DNA of 5,609 bases from Bifidobacterium breve (GTDB lineage: Bacteria; Bacteroidota; Bacteroidia; Chitinophagales; Chitinophagaceae), in the NCBI GenBank assembly GCA_943323935.2, contig CALPJR020000073.1, forward strand, positions 1 through 5,609. The letters are read 5' to 3'. This document shows, in pieces, positions 1 through 5,609 of this stretch. The first letter of the stretch is position 1. Every line of letters starts with the position of its first letter. A program made the position numbers and the translations under genes. The notes under the pieces are model-generated. The model made no database searches. It saw only the letters and a list, made by a program, of their open reading frames with translations, and was not told where the DNA came from.

Positions 1-101
1 ATGGTCAAGGCATCACCAATATTTTGGTGGGACTTAATGCCTTTTATATGAGCTACAAATCCAACCCCGCAGGCGTCGTGTTCAAAATTGGGATGGTATA
101 A
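1..101 (+). CDS. C-terminal end of a probable outer-membrane beta-barrel protein (5' truncated)
   Basis: The third forward frame is open from the window edge to a TAA at 99-101 and encodes 32 residues. The tail alternates polar and hydrophobic residues in two runs, roughly LVGLNAFYMSY and VVFKIGMV. They are separated by a turn-like KSNPAG, so it reads as a terminal beta-hairpin of the kind that closes an outer-membrane barrel. The other two forward frames stop within the first 51 bases. Too little is present to name a family, and a soluble beta-rich protein is also possible. The gene converges on ispE, so the gap to its right is a 3'-to-3' region. Confidence 0.5.
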   Translation, partial: GQGITNILVGLNAFYMSYKSNPAGVVFKIGMV

Positions 102-163
102 TCCAAATGGCTGTTGTTGTGGCATGCAAACGGTATTGATTAAAGTAACTTATGTAGTGAACC

Positions 164-209
164 ATTGAAAAATACAAAAAAAACAAGTTTTTTCGAGAGG
201 ATTTTCAAT
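164..209. repeat. Imperfect AT-rich inverted repeat in the convergent gap
   Basis: ATTGAAAA at 164-171 is exactly complementary to TTTTCAAT at 202-209. Nested inside, AAAAAAC at 178-184 pairs with GTTTTTT at 187-193. Together this gives 15 possible base pairs around a very small loop, with an unpaired internal region of 6 and 8 bases. The element lies about 60 bases after the stop of the upstream rightward gene and could terminate its transcription. The stem is almost purely A-T, so it would be weak. A related direct repeat of the left arm, AACCATTTGAAAATA, lies at 219-233. Confidence 0.35.
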
Positions 210-251
210 AAAATTACTAACCATTTGAAAATATATAAATAACAATCGTTA

Positions 252-275
252 TCGTTAAATTATTTCTAATAACGA
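252..275 (-). terminator. Weak hairpin downstream of ispE, possible terminator
   Basis: Read on the minus strand, TCGTTATTA, a GAAA loop, TAAT, a two-base TT bulge and AACGA form a nine-pair stem closed by a GNRA-type tetraloop. It starts 30 bases after the ispE stop codon. The transcript beyond it is AU-rich (TTATTTATATATTTTC) but has no immediate uninterrupted U run. The position at the end of the etfB-etfA-BFN-ispE block suits termination or 3'-end protection. The stem has only two G-C pairs, so the call is tentative. Confidence 0.35.
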
Positions 276-305
276 ACGTTCGCAATGCCACATTGATTTG
301 AAAAT

Positions 306-1115
306 CTATAATAGGTCAATACGCAATGCATTTTCTATAGTAGGTGCATGCTCAAAATGATGCTTTGGAAAGATGCCAAATAATGAACTTCCTGACCCAC
401 TCATGCTGGCGTAAATTGCACCTAATTGATAAAGCTGTTCTTTAATTGAATGTAGGGTAGGCTCGGCTTTAAAGACAGGGACTTCAAAATCATTGATCAA
501 TAAATCCTTCCATGCTGAAATTGGTTTTTCAATAATGGATTGAATACTTTCTGATTTTGTATTTGGAGTCAATTGTTGAAATGCCCATGCAGTGGAGATA
601 TGTATACCAGGGTGCACCAATAAAAATTGGTAGTTGGATAGGTCTAATGCAATTGGATTTAAAATTTCACCTCTACCTGTTGCATGACATGCTTTATTGT
701 AAACGAAAAATGGACAATCACTTCCAAGTTGACTTGCATAATCAATTAATTGATGATCATTCAACCCCAATGAAAACTGTTGATTTAAAATGATTAAGGC
801 CGAAGTTCCATCACTGGATCCACCTCCCAATCCTGCACCCATTGGAATATTTTTTTGCAAATGCATTTTTACTGCAGGCAGTTGAGGGAAATCTTTTTTA
901 AGTAAATGATAGGCTTTCAAACAAAGGTTTTGAGATGGGTCTCCCGGAACTGTAATGCCTGTTTGTGTTAATGTAAGATTGTCAGCAGGTAAAATTTCTA
1001 AAGCATCTGAAATAGCGATAGGATAGAAGACTGTTTCAAGTTCATGGTAGCCATCTGCTCTTTTTGCAAGGATAGAAAGACCAAGGTTAATTTTGCAGTT
1101 GGGAAATTGAATCAT
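306..1115 (-). CDS. ispE: 4-diphosphocytidyl-2-C-methyl-D-erythritol kinase (IspE)
   Basis: IspE is a cytosolic GHMP-family kinase. It phosphorylates the 2-hydroxyl of CDP-methylerythritol with ATP, the fourth step of the non-mevalonate (MEP) isoprenoid pathway. The 269-residue product has the expected order of motifs. An N-terminal PNCKINLGL carries the conserved lysine (K8). The glycine-rich ATP loop PMGAGLGGGSSDG spans about residues 91-103. LGSDCPFF holds the likely catalytic aspartate D133, and the third GHMP motif SMSGSGSSLFG is at about 237-247. Length is within the usual range. I chose the ATG at 1113-1115 because the protein then begins MIQFPNCKINLGL, as in the family. An in-frame ATG at 1166 would add 17 residues lying inside the preceding gene. 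The chosen ATG follows the stop of the BFN gene by one base, which suggests translational coupling. Confidence 0.95.
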   Translation of the reverse strand: MIQFPNCKINLGLSILAKRADGYHELETVFYPIAISDALEILPADNLTLTQTGITVPGDPSQNLCLKAYHLLKKDFPQLPAVKMHLQKNIPMGAGLGGGSSDGTSALIILNQQFSLGLNDHQLIDYASQLGSDCPFFVYNKACHATGRGEILNPIALDLSNYQFLLVHPGIHISTAWAFQQLTPNTKSESIQSIIEKPISAWKDLLINDFEVPVFKAEPTLHSIKEQLYQLGAIYASMSGSGSSLFGIFPKHHFEHAPTIENALRIDLL

Positions 1116-1116
1116 C

Positions 1117-1707
1117 CTAAGGCTGCTTTGGTTCATTGCGTTTATTGATTTCATCTCTGATATCAATAGCGCGGATATAATCTTCTTGTTCTAAAACTTC
1201 AGTTAGTAATTGATTTAATTCTGCTAATGAAAGTTTAGCTAAATCACTTCGCTCAGTGGTCTTAGTAATGGTTGCAGGCATATCCACTTTATCTGTTTTT
1301 TCATTGGTTAATCCAGCTTGATCCAGGATGTGTTCGTACACATAAACAGGACAACCAAAACGAACCGCTAAAGCCAATGCGTCGCTTGTTCTACTATCAA
1401 TTTCTATGGTATCATTCGAATTGTAACAAACCAATTTAGAATAGAAAATCCCTTCTTGTAAATCGCAGATATACACTTCCTGTAATTGAAGGTTGAATGC
1501 AGTCATGAAATTTTTCATCAAATCGTGGGTCAAGGGCCTCGAAGGGTGCATGTTTTCCAATGCAACTGCAATCGCCTGCGCTTCGAACCCACCAATCACA
1601 ATAGGTAAACGTCTCAACCCATTCACTTCTCCTAAAATAACCGCATAGGAATTCGATTGGGTGATACTATGTGATAGCGCTACAATTTCTAGTTCAATTT
1701 TTTGCAT
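1117..1707 (-). CDS. Bifunctional nuclease family protein (BFN/DUF151 domain with C-terminal UVR motif)
   Basis: The 196-residue protein has two parts. Residues 1 to about 130 form a BFN (DUF151) domain, recognised from LPIVIGGFEAQAIAVALE (34-51), SRPLTHDL (56-63) and IDSRTSDALALAVRFGCPVYV (103-123). Members of this family have been reported to have DNase and RNase activity, but the cellular substrate is generally unknown. After a polar linker (about 132-155), residues 156-190 form a UVR-type helical hairpin (LAELNQLLTEVLEQEDYIRA, then IDIRDEINKR) like the UvrB-UvrC interaction motif. The nuclease-plus-UVR layout is common in Bacteroidota. The gene lies 47 bases after etfA and one base before ispE, with its own candidate promoter box upstream. 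The start at 1707 begins with the family-like MQKIELEIVALS. Family identity is secure; the molecular role is not. Confidence 0.9.
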   Translation of the reverse strand: MQKIELEIVALSHSITQSNSYAVILGEVNGLRRLPIVIGGFEAQAIAVALENMHPSRPLTHDLMKNFMTAFNLQLQEVYICDLQEGIFYSKLVCYNSNDTIEIDSRTSDALALAVRFGCPVYVYEHILDQAGLTNEKTDKVDMPATITKTTERSDLAKLSLAELNQLLTEVLEQEDYIRAIDIRDEINKRNEPKQP

Positions 1708-1723
1708 AAGATGATTTGCCTTA

Positions 1724-1731
1724 CAAAGTTA
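1724..1731 (-). promoter_or_regulatory. Candidate -7 promoter box for the BFN-ispE pair
   Basis: The minus strand reads TAACTTTG, an exact match to the Bacteroidota -7 consensus TAnnTTTG, in the etfA-BFN gap. It ends 16 bases before the BFN start codon, implying a leader of roughly 10 bases. The -33 side is poor: at a spacing of 19 the bases are TTCA rather than TTTG. It may be an internal promoter that lets BFN and ispE be expressed apart from etfBA. Confidence 0.45.
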
Positions 1732-1754
1732 AAGCAAAAAAGCATTGATTTGAA

Positions 1755-2711
1755 TTAGGCCTTTGATTTTTGTATAGCAGCTGTAAGGGCCGGTAAGACT
1801 TCAAATGCGTCCCCAACAATACCATAATCAGCAGCTTTAAAGAAAGGTGCTTCTGGGTCTTTATTGATGACTACAATTGTTTTACTTCTGTTCACCCCAG
1901 CAAGGTGCTGAATGGCACCAGAAATACCCACAGCAATATATAAATTAGGTGCCACTTGAACCCCTGTTTGACCCACATGCTCATGGTGCGGTCTCCAATC
2001 TGAATCGGATACAGGACGACTACAAGCTGTCGCAGCGCCTAAGACTTTTGCAAGATCTTCAATGATGCCCCAGTTTTCTGGTCCTTTTAATCCACGTCCT
2101 CCACTCACTACAATATTGGCTTCCGTCAATGGAATTTCACCATCTACTTTATGTATTGCAGTCACTTTAATAGATGCTGTAGGAATCGCAATAGACAATG
2201 TTTCCACCGATGTGGTGCCTTCGTGCACATGCACACCAAAACAATTTTGGTTGATAGAGATTACTTTAATTGGCGTGTCGATATTGATTTGAGCAAAAGC
2301 TTTTCCAGAGAAAACTGTTTTTGTAACAGTAAATCCATTGCTCGTATCTGGTAAGCTATTCGCGCCAGTCACAATGCCCGCATGTAATTTTACAGCAACA
2401 GCTGGTGCAATGGCTTTGCCATTTAAATTATGTGCAAAAACAAGTACAGAAGCATTGGTTGCTTTCGCAGCATCTGTTAAAACTTGCGTAAACACTTTAG
2501 CATCAAAATGATTTAAACTAGCATCAGTTACATGATGTAGTTTTTGTAAACCATATTTACCTAGGCTTGCTAAATCGTCTGTTACTGTTCCTAGTAAAAT
2601 TCCTTCTGCAGAGACGCCTAATTGTTTTGCAAGGGCAGCGCCATAAGAAATAGCTTCTAGAGAAGATTTTTTTATTTGTTGTTCTGCTTGATCAATATAT
2701 ATAAGTACCAT
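1755..2711 (-). CDS. etfA: Electron transfer flavoprotein, alpha subunit (EtfA)
   Basis: EtfA pairs with EtfB to form a soluble heterodimeric flavoprotein. It takes electrons from acyl-CoA and related dehydrogenases and passes them to ETF:quinone oxidoreductase. The 318-residue length is normal. Residues 1 to about 190 form the N-terminal alpha/beta ETF domain. The C-terminal FAD-binding domain begins at VVSGGRGLKGPENW (201-214) and includes SRPVSDSDW (231-239), GQTGVQVAPN (247-256), the signature LYIAVGISGAIQHLAG (257-272) and VINKDPEAPFFKAADYGIVG (281-300). The protein has HEHVGQTG where many ETFs have RQIGQTG, which I believe is usual in this phylum. It follows etfB by 19 bases, and the start is preceded by an A-rich stretch (GAAAAAA) rather than a Shine-Dalgarno site. 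The next gene downstream is the BFN nuclease. Confidence 0.97.
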   Translation of the reverse strand: MVLIYIDQAEQQIKKSSLEAISYGAALAKQLGVSAEGILLGTVTDDLASLGKYGLQKLHHVTDASLNHFDAKVFTQVLTDAAKATNASVLVFAHNLNGKAIAPAVAVKLHAGIVTGANSLPDTSNGFTVTKTVFSGKAFAQINIDTPIKVISINQNCFGVHVHEGTTSVETLSIAIPTASIKVTAIHKVDGEIPLTEANIVVSGGRGLKGPENWGIIEDLAKVLGAATACSRPVSDSDWRPHHEHVGQTGVQVAPNLYIAVGISGAIQHLAGVNRSKTIVVINKDPEAPFFKAADYGIVGDAFEVLPALTAAIQKSKA

Positions 2712-2730
2712 TTTTTTCGATTTGAATTGT

Positions 2731-3474
2731 TTAGAATGCTTTTGCTTCTTCCTTTAATAATCTTACTAGTTCATCCACATTGTCTGATGCAACTAATTTT
2801 ACACCAGATTTCGCAGGAGGTAAATCATAAGTTTTGATAGAAGTGGTTGCTTGAACAGCAATTGGATCCACCACTTTTAAAGGTTTTGTTCTTGCAGCCA
2901 TGATGCCACGCATATTTGGAATTCTTTGTTCTGCCATGCCTTTTTGACAACTCACAATAGCTGGAAGGCTGACTTCACAAGTTTCTTCACCACCTTCAAT
3001 CTCTCTTTTCACAGTAGCAGTATTGCCGTTTAAAATCATGTGATTTGCAAGCGATACAAATGGTAAATCCAATAACCCAGCTAACATAGCACCGATACAA
3101 GCACTATTGTAGTCAATGGTTTCTTTACCAGTAAGGATTAAATCATAAGCACCTTCTTTTGCAATTGCAGCAATTTGACTTGCCACCACAAATGAATCAT
3201 TGCTTTGTATATTAATACGAATAGCTTCGTCTCCACCTAGTGCTAAAGCTTTACGGATGATGGGTTCTGCGTCAGCTTCACCAACAGTAACAAGGTGAAT
3301 TGTAACAGATGGATCTTGTTCTTTCATTTCAATTGCTTTTACTAAAGCATACCACTCGTCGTATGGATTGATGATCCATTGAACGCCGTTTTCATCGAAC
3401 TTTGTATTACCTTCGGTGAAGGCAATTTTAGATGTGGTGTCTGGTGTTTTGCTAATGCAAACTAATAACTTCAT
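2731..3474 (-). CDS. etfB: Electron transfer flavoprotein, beta subunit (EtfB)
   Basis: EtfB is the smaller subunit of the ETF heterodimer, binding AMP in canonical ETFs and completing the FAD site with EtfA. The 247-residue protein starts with the typical MKLLVCISKTPDTTSKI and has NPYDEWYALVKAIE (36-49). The nucleotide-binding segment GKETIDYNSACIGAMLAGLL is at 116-135. The family signature runs from VKREIEGG to LPAIVS (155-175). The IPNMRGIMAARTKPL stretch (185-199) lies where ETFs carry the partner-recognition loop. It is the first gene of a leftward run and sits 50 bases from the divergent TPR gene, with a good -7 box upstream. From sequence alone I would call it a canonical ETF. I saw no fused or adjacent bifurcating partner such as an acyl-CoA dehydrogenase or FixCX gene. 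Confidence 0.97.
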   Translation of the reverse strand: MKLLVCISKTPDTTSKIAFTEGNTKFDENGVQWIINPYDEWYALVKAIEMKEQDPSVTIHLVTVGEADAEPIIRKALALGGDEAIRINIQSNDSFVVASQIAAIAKEGAYDLILTGKETIDYNSACIGAMLAGLLDLPFVSLANHMILNGNTATVKREIEGGEETCEVSLPAIVSCQKGMAEQRIPNMRGIMAARTKPLKVVDPIAVQATTSIKTYDLPPAKSGVKLVASDNVDELVRLLKEEAKAF

Positions 3475-3509
3475 AGTCTAATACTTTTTGGTTGTTTATG
3501 CAACTAATG

Positions 3510-3540
3510 CAAATATAAGACAAGATGCAACGAATTGAAA
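3510..3540 (-). promoter_or_regulatory. Candidate promoter for the etfBA block
   Basis: The minus strand reads TATATTTG at 3510-3517, an exact TAnnTTTG match. A TTTC at 3537-3540 (three of four bases of the -33 TTTG) lies 19 bases upstream, a normal Bacteroidota spacing. The box ends 35 bases before the etfB start. The -33 element falls inside the first codons of the divergent TPR gene, so the etfB promoter overlaps that gene's coding start. Confidence 0.5.
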
Positions 3541-3836
3541 GAATAATTGAATTTTTAAATCAACAACCTAAGGATAACTTTTTAAGACATGCTTTGGCTT
3601 TGGAGTATATCAAAATAGGGGACTTGCAAAAGGCAAAAGCCTTGTTTACCGAAATCCTGACCGAGTCCCCAGATTACGTGGGTTCCTATTACCATTTAGC
3701 AAAATGTTTAGAGGCGCTTTCTGAAAAAGAAGCTGCTATTGAATGGTATGAAAAAGGGATGGCAGCTTGTAAATTAGCCAAGGATGACCATGCTTACAGA
3801 GAATTATTAGCAGCTTACGAAGACCTTGTGTATTAG
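3525..3836 (+). CDS. Small tetratricopeptide-repeat (TPR) protein
   Basis: The 103-residue protein consists of about two TPR units. The first spans residues 20-51 (LRHALALEYIKIGDLQKAKA, then LFTEILTESPDY). The second spans about 54-85 (SYYHLAKCLEALSEKEAAIE, then WYEKGMAACK). A short N-terminal helix precedes them and a C-terminal helix (YRELLAAYEDLVY) caps the fold. It has no signal peptide or membrane segment, so it is probably a cytosolic protein-binding scaffold. The partner cannot be read from sequence. It is transcribed alone, diverging from etfB with a 50-base gap. The nearest promoter-like sequence is TACTTTTTG at 3482-3490, one base longer than the TAnnTTTG consensus. The start at 3525 is the only in-frame ATG giving the full N-terminal helix. 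Confidence 0.85.
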   Translation: MQRIERIIEFLNQQPKDNFLRHALALEYIKIGDLQKAKALFTEILTESPDYVGSYYHLAKCLEALSEKEAAIEWYEKGMAACKLAKDDHAYRELLAAYEDLVY

Positions 3837-3908
3837 TCTTGTTGATTGATTTGATTCATTAGAGTCGTCACATTAAACAAGTAATATTTAACAATTCCAC
3901 TATTAATT

Positions 3909-4475
3909 TTATAAACTCAATCTTTGACTTAATTTTTGGTCAATGAATTGAAAAAAGTGTTCAGGCTTATAAGTACGCCAGGCGCTGATCTCCATGAGTT
4001 CGATGTACCGGTTTAATTTTCGCAATAAAAAATCGTGTTGGGCAGCTGGATGGAAATTGACCAATACAGCCCATCCGTCCTCATCCGATAATTCTTCATA
4101 AAACTCTTCGTAATAGTCTTTATCGCCGCTGTGGAAATTGAATACATTTTCGGCAATTAAAATAAATTTAATGATGCCCTCGGCCATTAATTTATCAAAG
4201 ACTTCCCGTTTCAATTCCATGATATCATTTTCGATTGTATCGTTCCATTCGCCAATGAATTCAATGATGGCAAATTTTGCATCATAGTCTGCGTACAATA
4301 TTTTTAGGTACAATGTTTTGCTTCCAAATTCATCCCATTGAGGATGGATATAATAATTATAAACAGTTTGCGAAAACTCAAATTCACTATAGGTTCTACC
4401 AAAAAAAATAGACCTTGGATCTGCTTCTGCAGTATATAAATGTCGCCAATGATAATAAGGCTCTATATCGTGCAT
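3909..4475 (-). CDS. Conserved-looking acidic, aromatic-rich protein of unknown function
   Basis: I do not recognise a named family. The 188-residue product has no signal peptide, membrane helix or cysteine. By my count about 37 residues are Phe, Tyr or Trp (near 20 percent) and 34 are Asp or Glu against 18 Lys or Arg, so it is strongly acidic. The order looks alpha/beta: strands near 55-61 and 67-74 (FAIIEFIGEW), a helix 82-98, a strand 101-108 (IIKFILIA), an acidic helix 120-130 (YYEEFYEELS), a strand 134-140 (GWAVLVNF) and helices near 146-160 and 171-184. This pattern is loosely reminiscent of a doubly wound or STAS-like fold, which is only inference. It begins 6 bases after the stop of the BadF/NAGK-type kinase, with a weak AGG before the ATG, so the two are very likely co-transcribed. 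The gene is surely coding; its role is open. Confidence 0.8.
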   Translation of the reverse strand: MHDIEPYYHWRHLYTAEADPRSIFFGRTYSEFEFSQTVYNYYIHPQWDEFGSKTLYLKILYADYDAKFAIIEFIGEWNDTIENDIMELKREVFDKLMAEGIIKFILIAENVFNFHSGDKDYYEEFYEELSDEDGWAVLVNFHPAAQHDFLLRKLNRYIELMEISAWRTYKPEHFFQFIDQKLSQRLSL

Positions 4476-4481
4476 CTGAAC

Positions 4482-5330
4482 CTAGTTTTTGCTATGGTAT
4501 TCAATCAATCCATCCATAGGAGATTTCACAATTTTACCTAATTCAATTTCATAGCCTTCGGCCAATTGTTTTAAGACATCTTTAAAGCCATAAGCCACGC
4601 TGCCCACAAAATGAATAGGGTATAACCAAGATTCATTCAATTTATTCAGATGGGTAAAAAAGAAATCGTTCAATCCATCTTCAATGATATTTTCGATCAT
4701 GTAATGGCCTCTATTTTCCACCAAGAAATCGGTGAAGCTTGCGATATAACTATTTGGAGTAGGTTCTTTATACACTTTATTTAAAATAGCTGCCCTATCC
4801 AAATGGTATTTCTTCTCAAACATATTCATCAACTCTTCGTCAAATGTGTTGTATAAAAAATATTGCAATACCTTTTTACCTAAATAAGCACCGCTTCCCT
4901 CATCTCCTAAAACATAGCCCAAACCGGGACTGTTTTTTGTTATTTTCTTGCCATTGTAAAATCCTGCATTGGATCCTGTGCCTAAAATACAAACTACCCC
5001 TTTTTTATCCTGACAGGCAGCTCTAGCAATGGCCATTAAATCGGTTTGGATATCTAATGTAGCGTTCTTGAAAACGGTTTTTAAGGCCTTTTTTAAAATG
5101 GCAACATTGTCTGGATTGCTAAGCCCTGTTCCATAAAAATACACAGCTGCAACTTTGCTTAAATCTGTTTTTTTCTTGAAGGTCTTTTCTAGCAATTGTA
5201 TAATATCTGTAAGACTTAAAAAGTAGGGGCTAATACCAGTTGTTTTAATGGTTTGTCGCTTGCCATTTTGTACTAAGGTCCATTGGCATTTTGTGGCACC
5301 GCTATCTGCTATTAAATAAGTCTTTTTCAT
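4482..5330 (-). CDS. BadF/BadG-type ATPase, probable N-acetylglucosamine (amino-sugar) kinase
   Basis: The 282-residue protein belongs to the ASKHA kinase superfamily (BadF/BadG/BcrA/BcrD family, NAGK-like). It probably phosphorylates N-acetylglucosamine or a related amino sugar from chitin or peptidoglycan turnover in the cytosol. Visible motifs are the N-terminal phosphate-1 loop LIADSGATKCQW (6-17) and TDLMAIARAA (96-105), whose D97 fits the catalytic base. The phosphate-2 loop VCILGTGSNAGFY is at 113-125, GLGYVLGDEGSGAYLGKK at 136-153, and the adenosine-side segment FVGSVAYGF at 241-249. I start it at the ATG at 5328-5330 (MKKTYLIADSGATK), as in the family. An in-frame ATG at 5405 would add 25 non-family residues and overlap the divergent gene. 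It diverges from the S41 protease gene and is followed 6 bases later by the unknown 188-residue gene. The exact sugar specificity, including a MurNAc activity, cannot be settled from sequence. Confidence 0.88.
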   Translation of the reverse strand: MKKTYLIADSGATKCQWTLVQNGKRQTIKTTGISPYFLSLTDIIQLLEKTFKKKTDLSKVAAVYFYGTGLSNPDNVAILKKALKTVFKNATLDIQTDLMAIARAACQDKKGVVCILGTGSNAGFYNGKKITKNSPGLGYVLGDEGSGAYLGKKVLQYFLYNTFDEELMNMFEKKYHLDRAAILNKVYKEPTPNSYIASFTDFLVENRGHYMIENIIEDGLNDFFFTHLNKLNESWLYPIHFVGSVAYGFKDVLKQLAEGYEIELGKIVKSPMDGLIEYHSKN

Positions 5331-5347
5331 GGTTGTTGAACTAAGAC

Positions 5348-5366
5348 ATGAAATTAGCCATTTCAT
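5348..5366. repeat. Perfect 7-base inverted repeat in the kinase/protease divergent region
   Basis: ATGAAAT at 5348-5354 and ATTTCAT at 5360-5366 are exact reverse complements around a 5-base spacer TAGCC. The element lies between the two divergent start codons and covers where the -33 region of the S41 promoter would sit. It is a candidate operator for either gene. A chance repeat in AT-rich DNA is also quite possible. Confidence 0.3.
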
Positions 5367-5378
5367 TTTGAATTGATG

Positions 5379-5386
5379 TAAATTTG
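5379..5386 (+). promoter_or_regulatory. Candidate -7 promoter box for the S41 protease gene
   Basis: TAAATTTG matches the Bacteroidota -7 consensus TAnnTTTG exactly and ends 17 bases before the protease ATG. A TTAG at 5354-5357 (three of four bases of the -33 TTTG) lies 21 bases upstream. No comparably good box is seen for the divergent kinase gene. Confidence 0.45.
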
Positions 5387-5403
5387 CCAAGAATTCATAC
5401 AAC

Positions 5404-5609
5404 ATGCAACAAAATCAACCTCGATCGACCCAAACAAGTTGGGTGACCCCAATCATCTATGCAGGCGTACTTTTATTGGGTATTGGAATAGGCATTTTTT
5501 TAAAAGGAAGTTTCTCAATAGGATTCCCTTCATCCGATTCGAATTCTGCAATGGATGAGATCATTGAATTGGTTAAATCAAAATATGTAGAACAAGTTAA
5601 TCTGGATAG
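5404..5609 (+). CDS. S41-family C-terminal processing protease, N-terminal part (3' truncated)
   Basis: The frame stays open for 68 codons to the window edge. The product has a short polar N-terminus, then one hydrophobic segment at about residues 14-33 (VTPIIYAGVLLLGIGIGIFL), which fits a signal anchor or uncleaved signal. This places the rest in the periplasm. After a Ser-rich linker comes MDEIIELVKSKYVEQVNLD (50-68). This matches the helix that opens Bacteroidota S41 (Ctp/Prc-like) proteases, where a YV(D/E)-x-VN pattern precedes the domain with the LDPHS motif. The PDZ domain and the catalytic Ser-Lys would lie outside the window. The family trims or degrades periplasmic proteins from their C-terminus. 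The assignment rests on this N-terminal signature alone. Confidence 0.75.
   Translation, partial: MQQNQPRSTQTSWVTPIIYAGVLLLGIGIGIFLKGSFSIGFPSSDSNSAMDEIIELVKSKYVEQVNLD

Noticed and set aside
557..793. Forward open frame of 78 codons opposite ispE
   Set aside because: It lies wholly antisense to a clear ispE, has no recognisable domain and no promoter-like lead-in. It is a shadow of the real frame.
2062..2354. Two overlapping forward open frames opposite etfA
   Set aside because: They are antisense to strongly conserved EtfA motifs, rich in Cys, His and Ile without domain logic, and overlap each other. Neither is credible as a gene.
3498..3531. Three ATGCAA copies near the TPR start, considered as an iteron-like or operator repeat
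   Set aside because: Spacing is irregular, the copies are only six to seven bases long, and the third is the start codon itself. Chance is the simpler explanation.
3837..3908. Convergent gap between the TPR gene and the unknown gene, searched for a terminator
   Set aside because: Only a 6-base CTTGTT/AACAAG pairing with a 32-base loop and some TTGA repeats were seen. No stem followed by a U run supports a terminator call.
4844..5026. Forward open frame of 60 codons opposite the BadF-type kinase
   Set aside because: It is antisense to the phosphate-2 and GDEGSG motifs of the kinase, with no independent support.
5331..5405. Longer N-terminus for the kinase starting at 5405
   Set aside because: The extra 25 residues do not resemble the family, which begins right before the phosphate-1 loop. 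They would also cover the whole divergent promoter region and overlap the protease start.
1..5609. Defence system, mobile element, CRISPR array, tRNA, rRNA or riboswitch
   Set aside because: No transposase, integrase, spaced repeat array, cloverleaf or known aptamer-like structure was visible. The gene set is mostly housekeeping.

Overview
The window looks like chromosomal DNA from a Bacteroidota bacterium, most likely near the Chitinophagaceae. The DNA is AT-rich. Start codons lack strong Shine-Dalgarno sites and are preceded by A-rich leaders. Three intergenic gaps carry an exact match to the Bacteroidota -7 promoter box TAnnTTTG. The proteins (a BFN nuclease with a UVR tail, EtfB/EtfA with typical Bacteroidota motifs, a BadF-type sugar kinase, a membrane-anchored S41 protease) fit this phylum. 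The MEP-pathway gene ispE argues against Flavobacteriia that use mevalonate. The taxonomic call is inference from content, not from a database match.

Layout. Positions 1-101 hold the last 32 codons of a rightward gene, probably an outer-membrane beta-barrel. Positions 102-305 are a convergent gap with two weak AT-rich hairpins and no gene. Positions 306-3474 are a leftward block read as etfB, etfA, a BFN/DUF151 nuclease and ispE. The gaps are 19, 47 and 1 bases, and an extra promoter probably lies in the 47-base gap. A small rightward TPR gene (3525-3836) diverges from etfB. After a 72-base convergent gap comes a leftward pair: a BadF/NAGK-type kinase (4482-5330) followed 6 bases later by an acidic, aromatic-rich protein of unknown function (3909-4475). 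A rightward S41 C-terminal processing protease begins at 5404 and runs off the window.

How the genes fit together. EtfB and EtfA form the FAD heterodimer that passes electrons from acyl-CoA and related dehydrogenases to the quinone pool. IspE makes an isoprenoid precursor that ultimately feeds quinones and undecaprenyl carriers. The sugar kinase probably phosphorylates amino sugars from chitin or peptidoglycan recycling. The S41 protease acts in the periplasm. These are mostly housekeeping functions. I found no defence system, mobile element, CRISPR array or RNA gene. The least explained element is the 188-residue protein coupled to the kinase.
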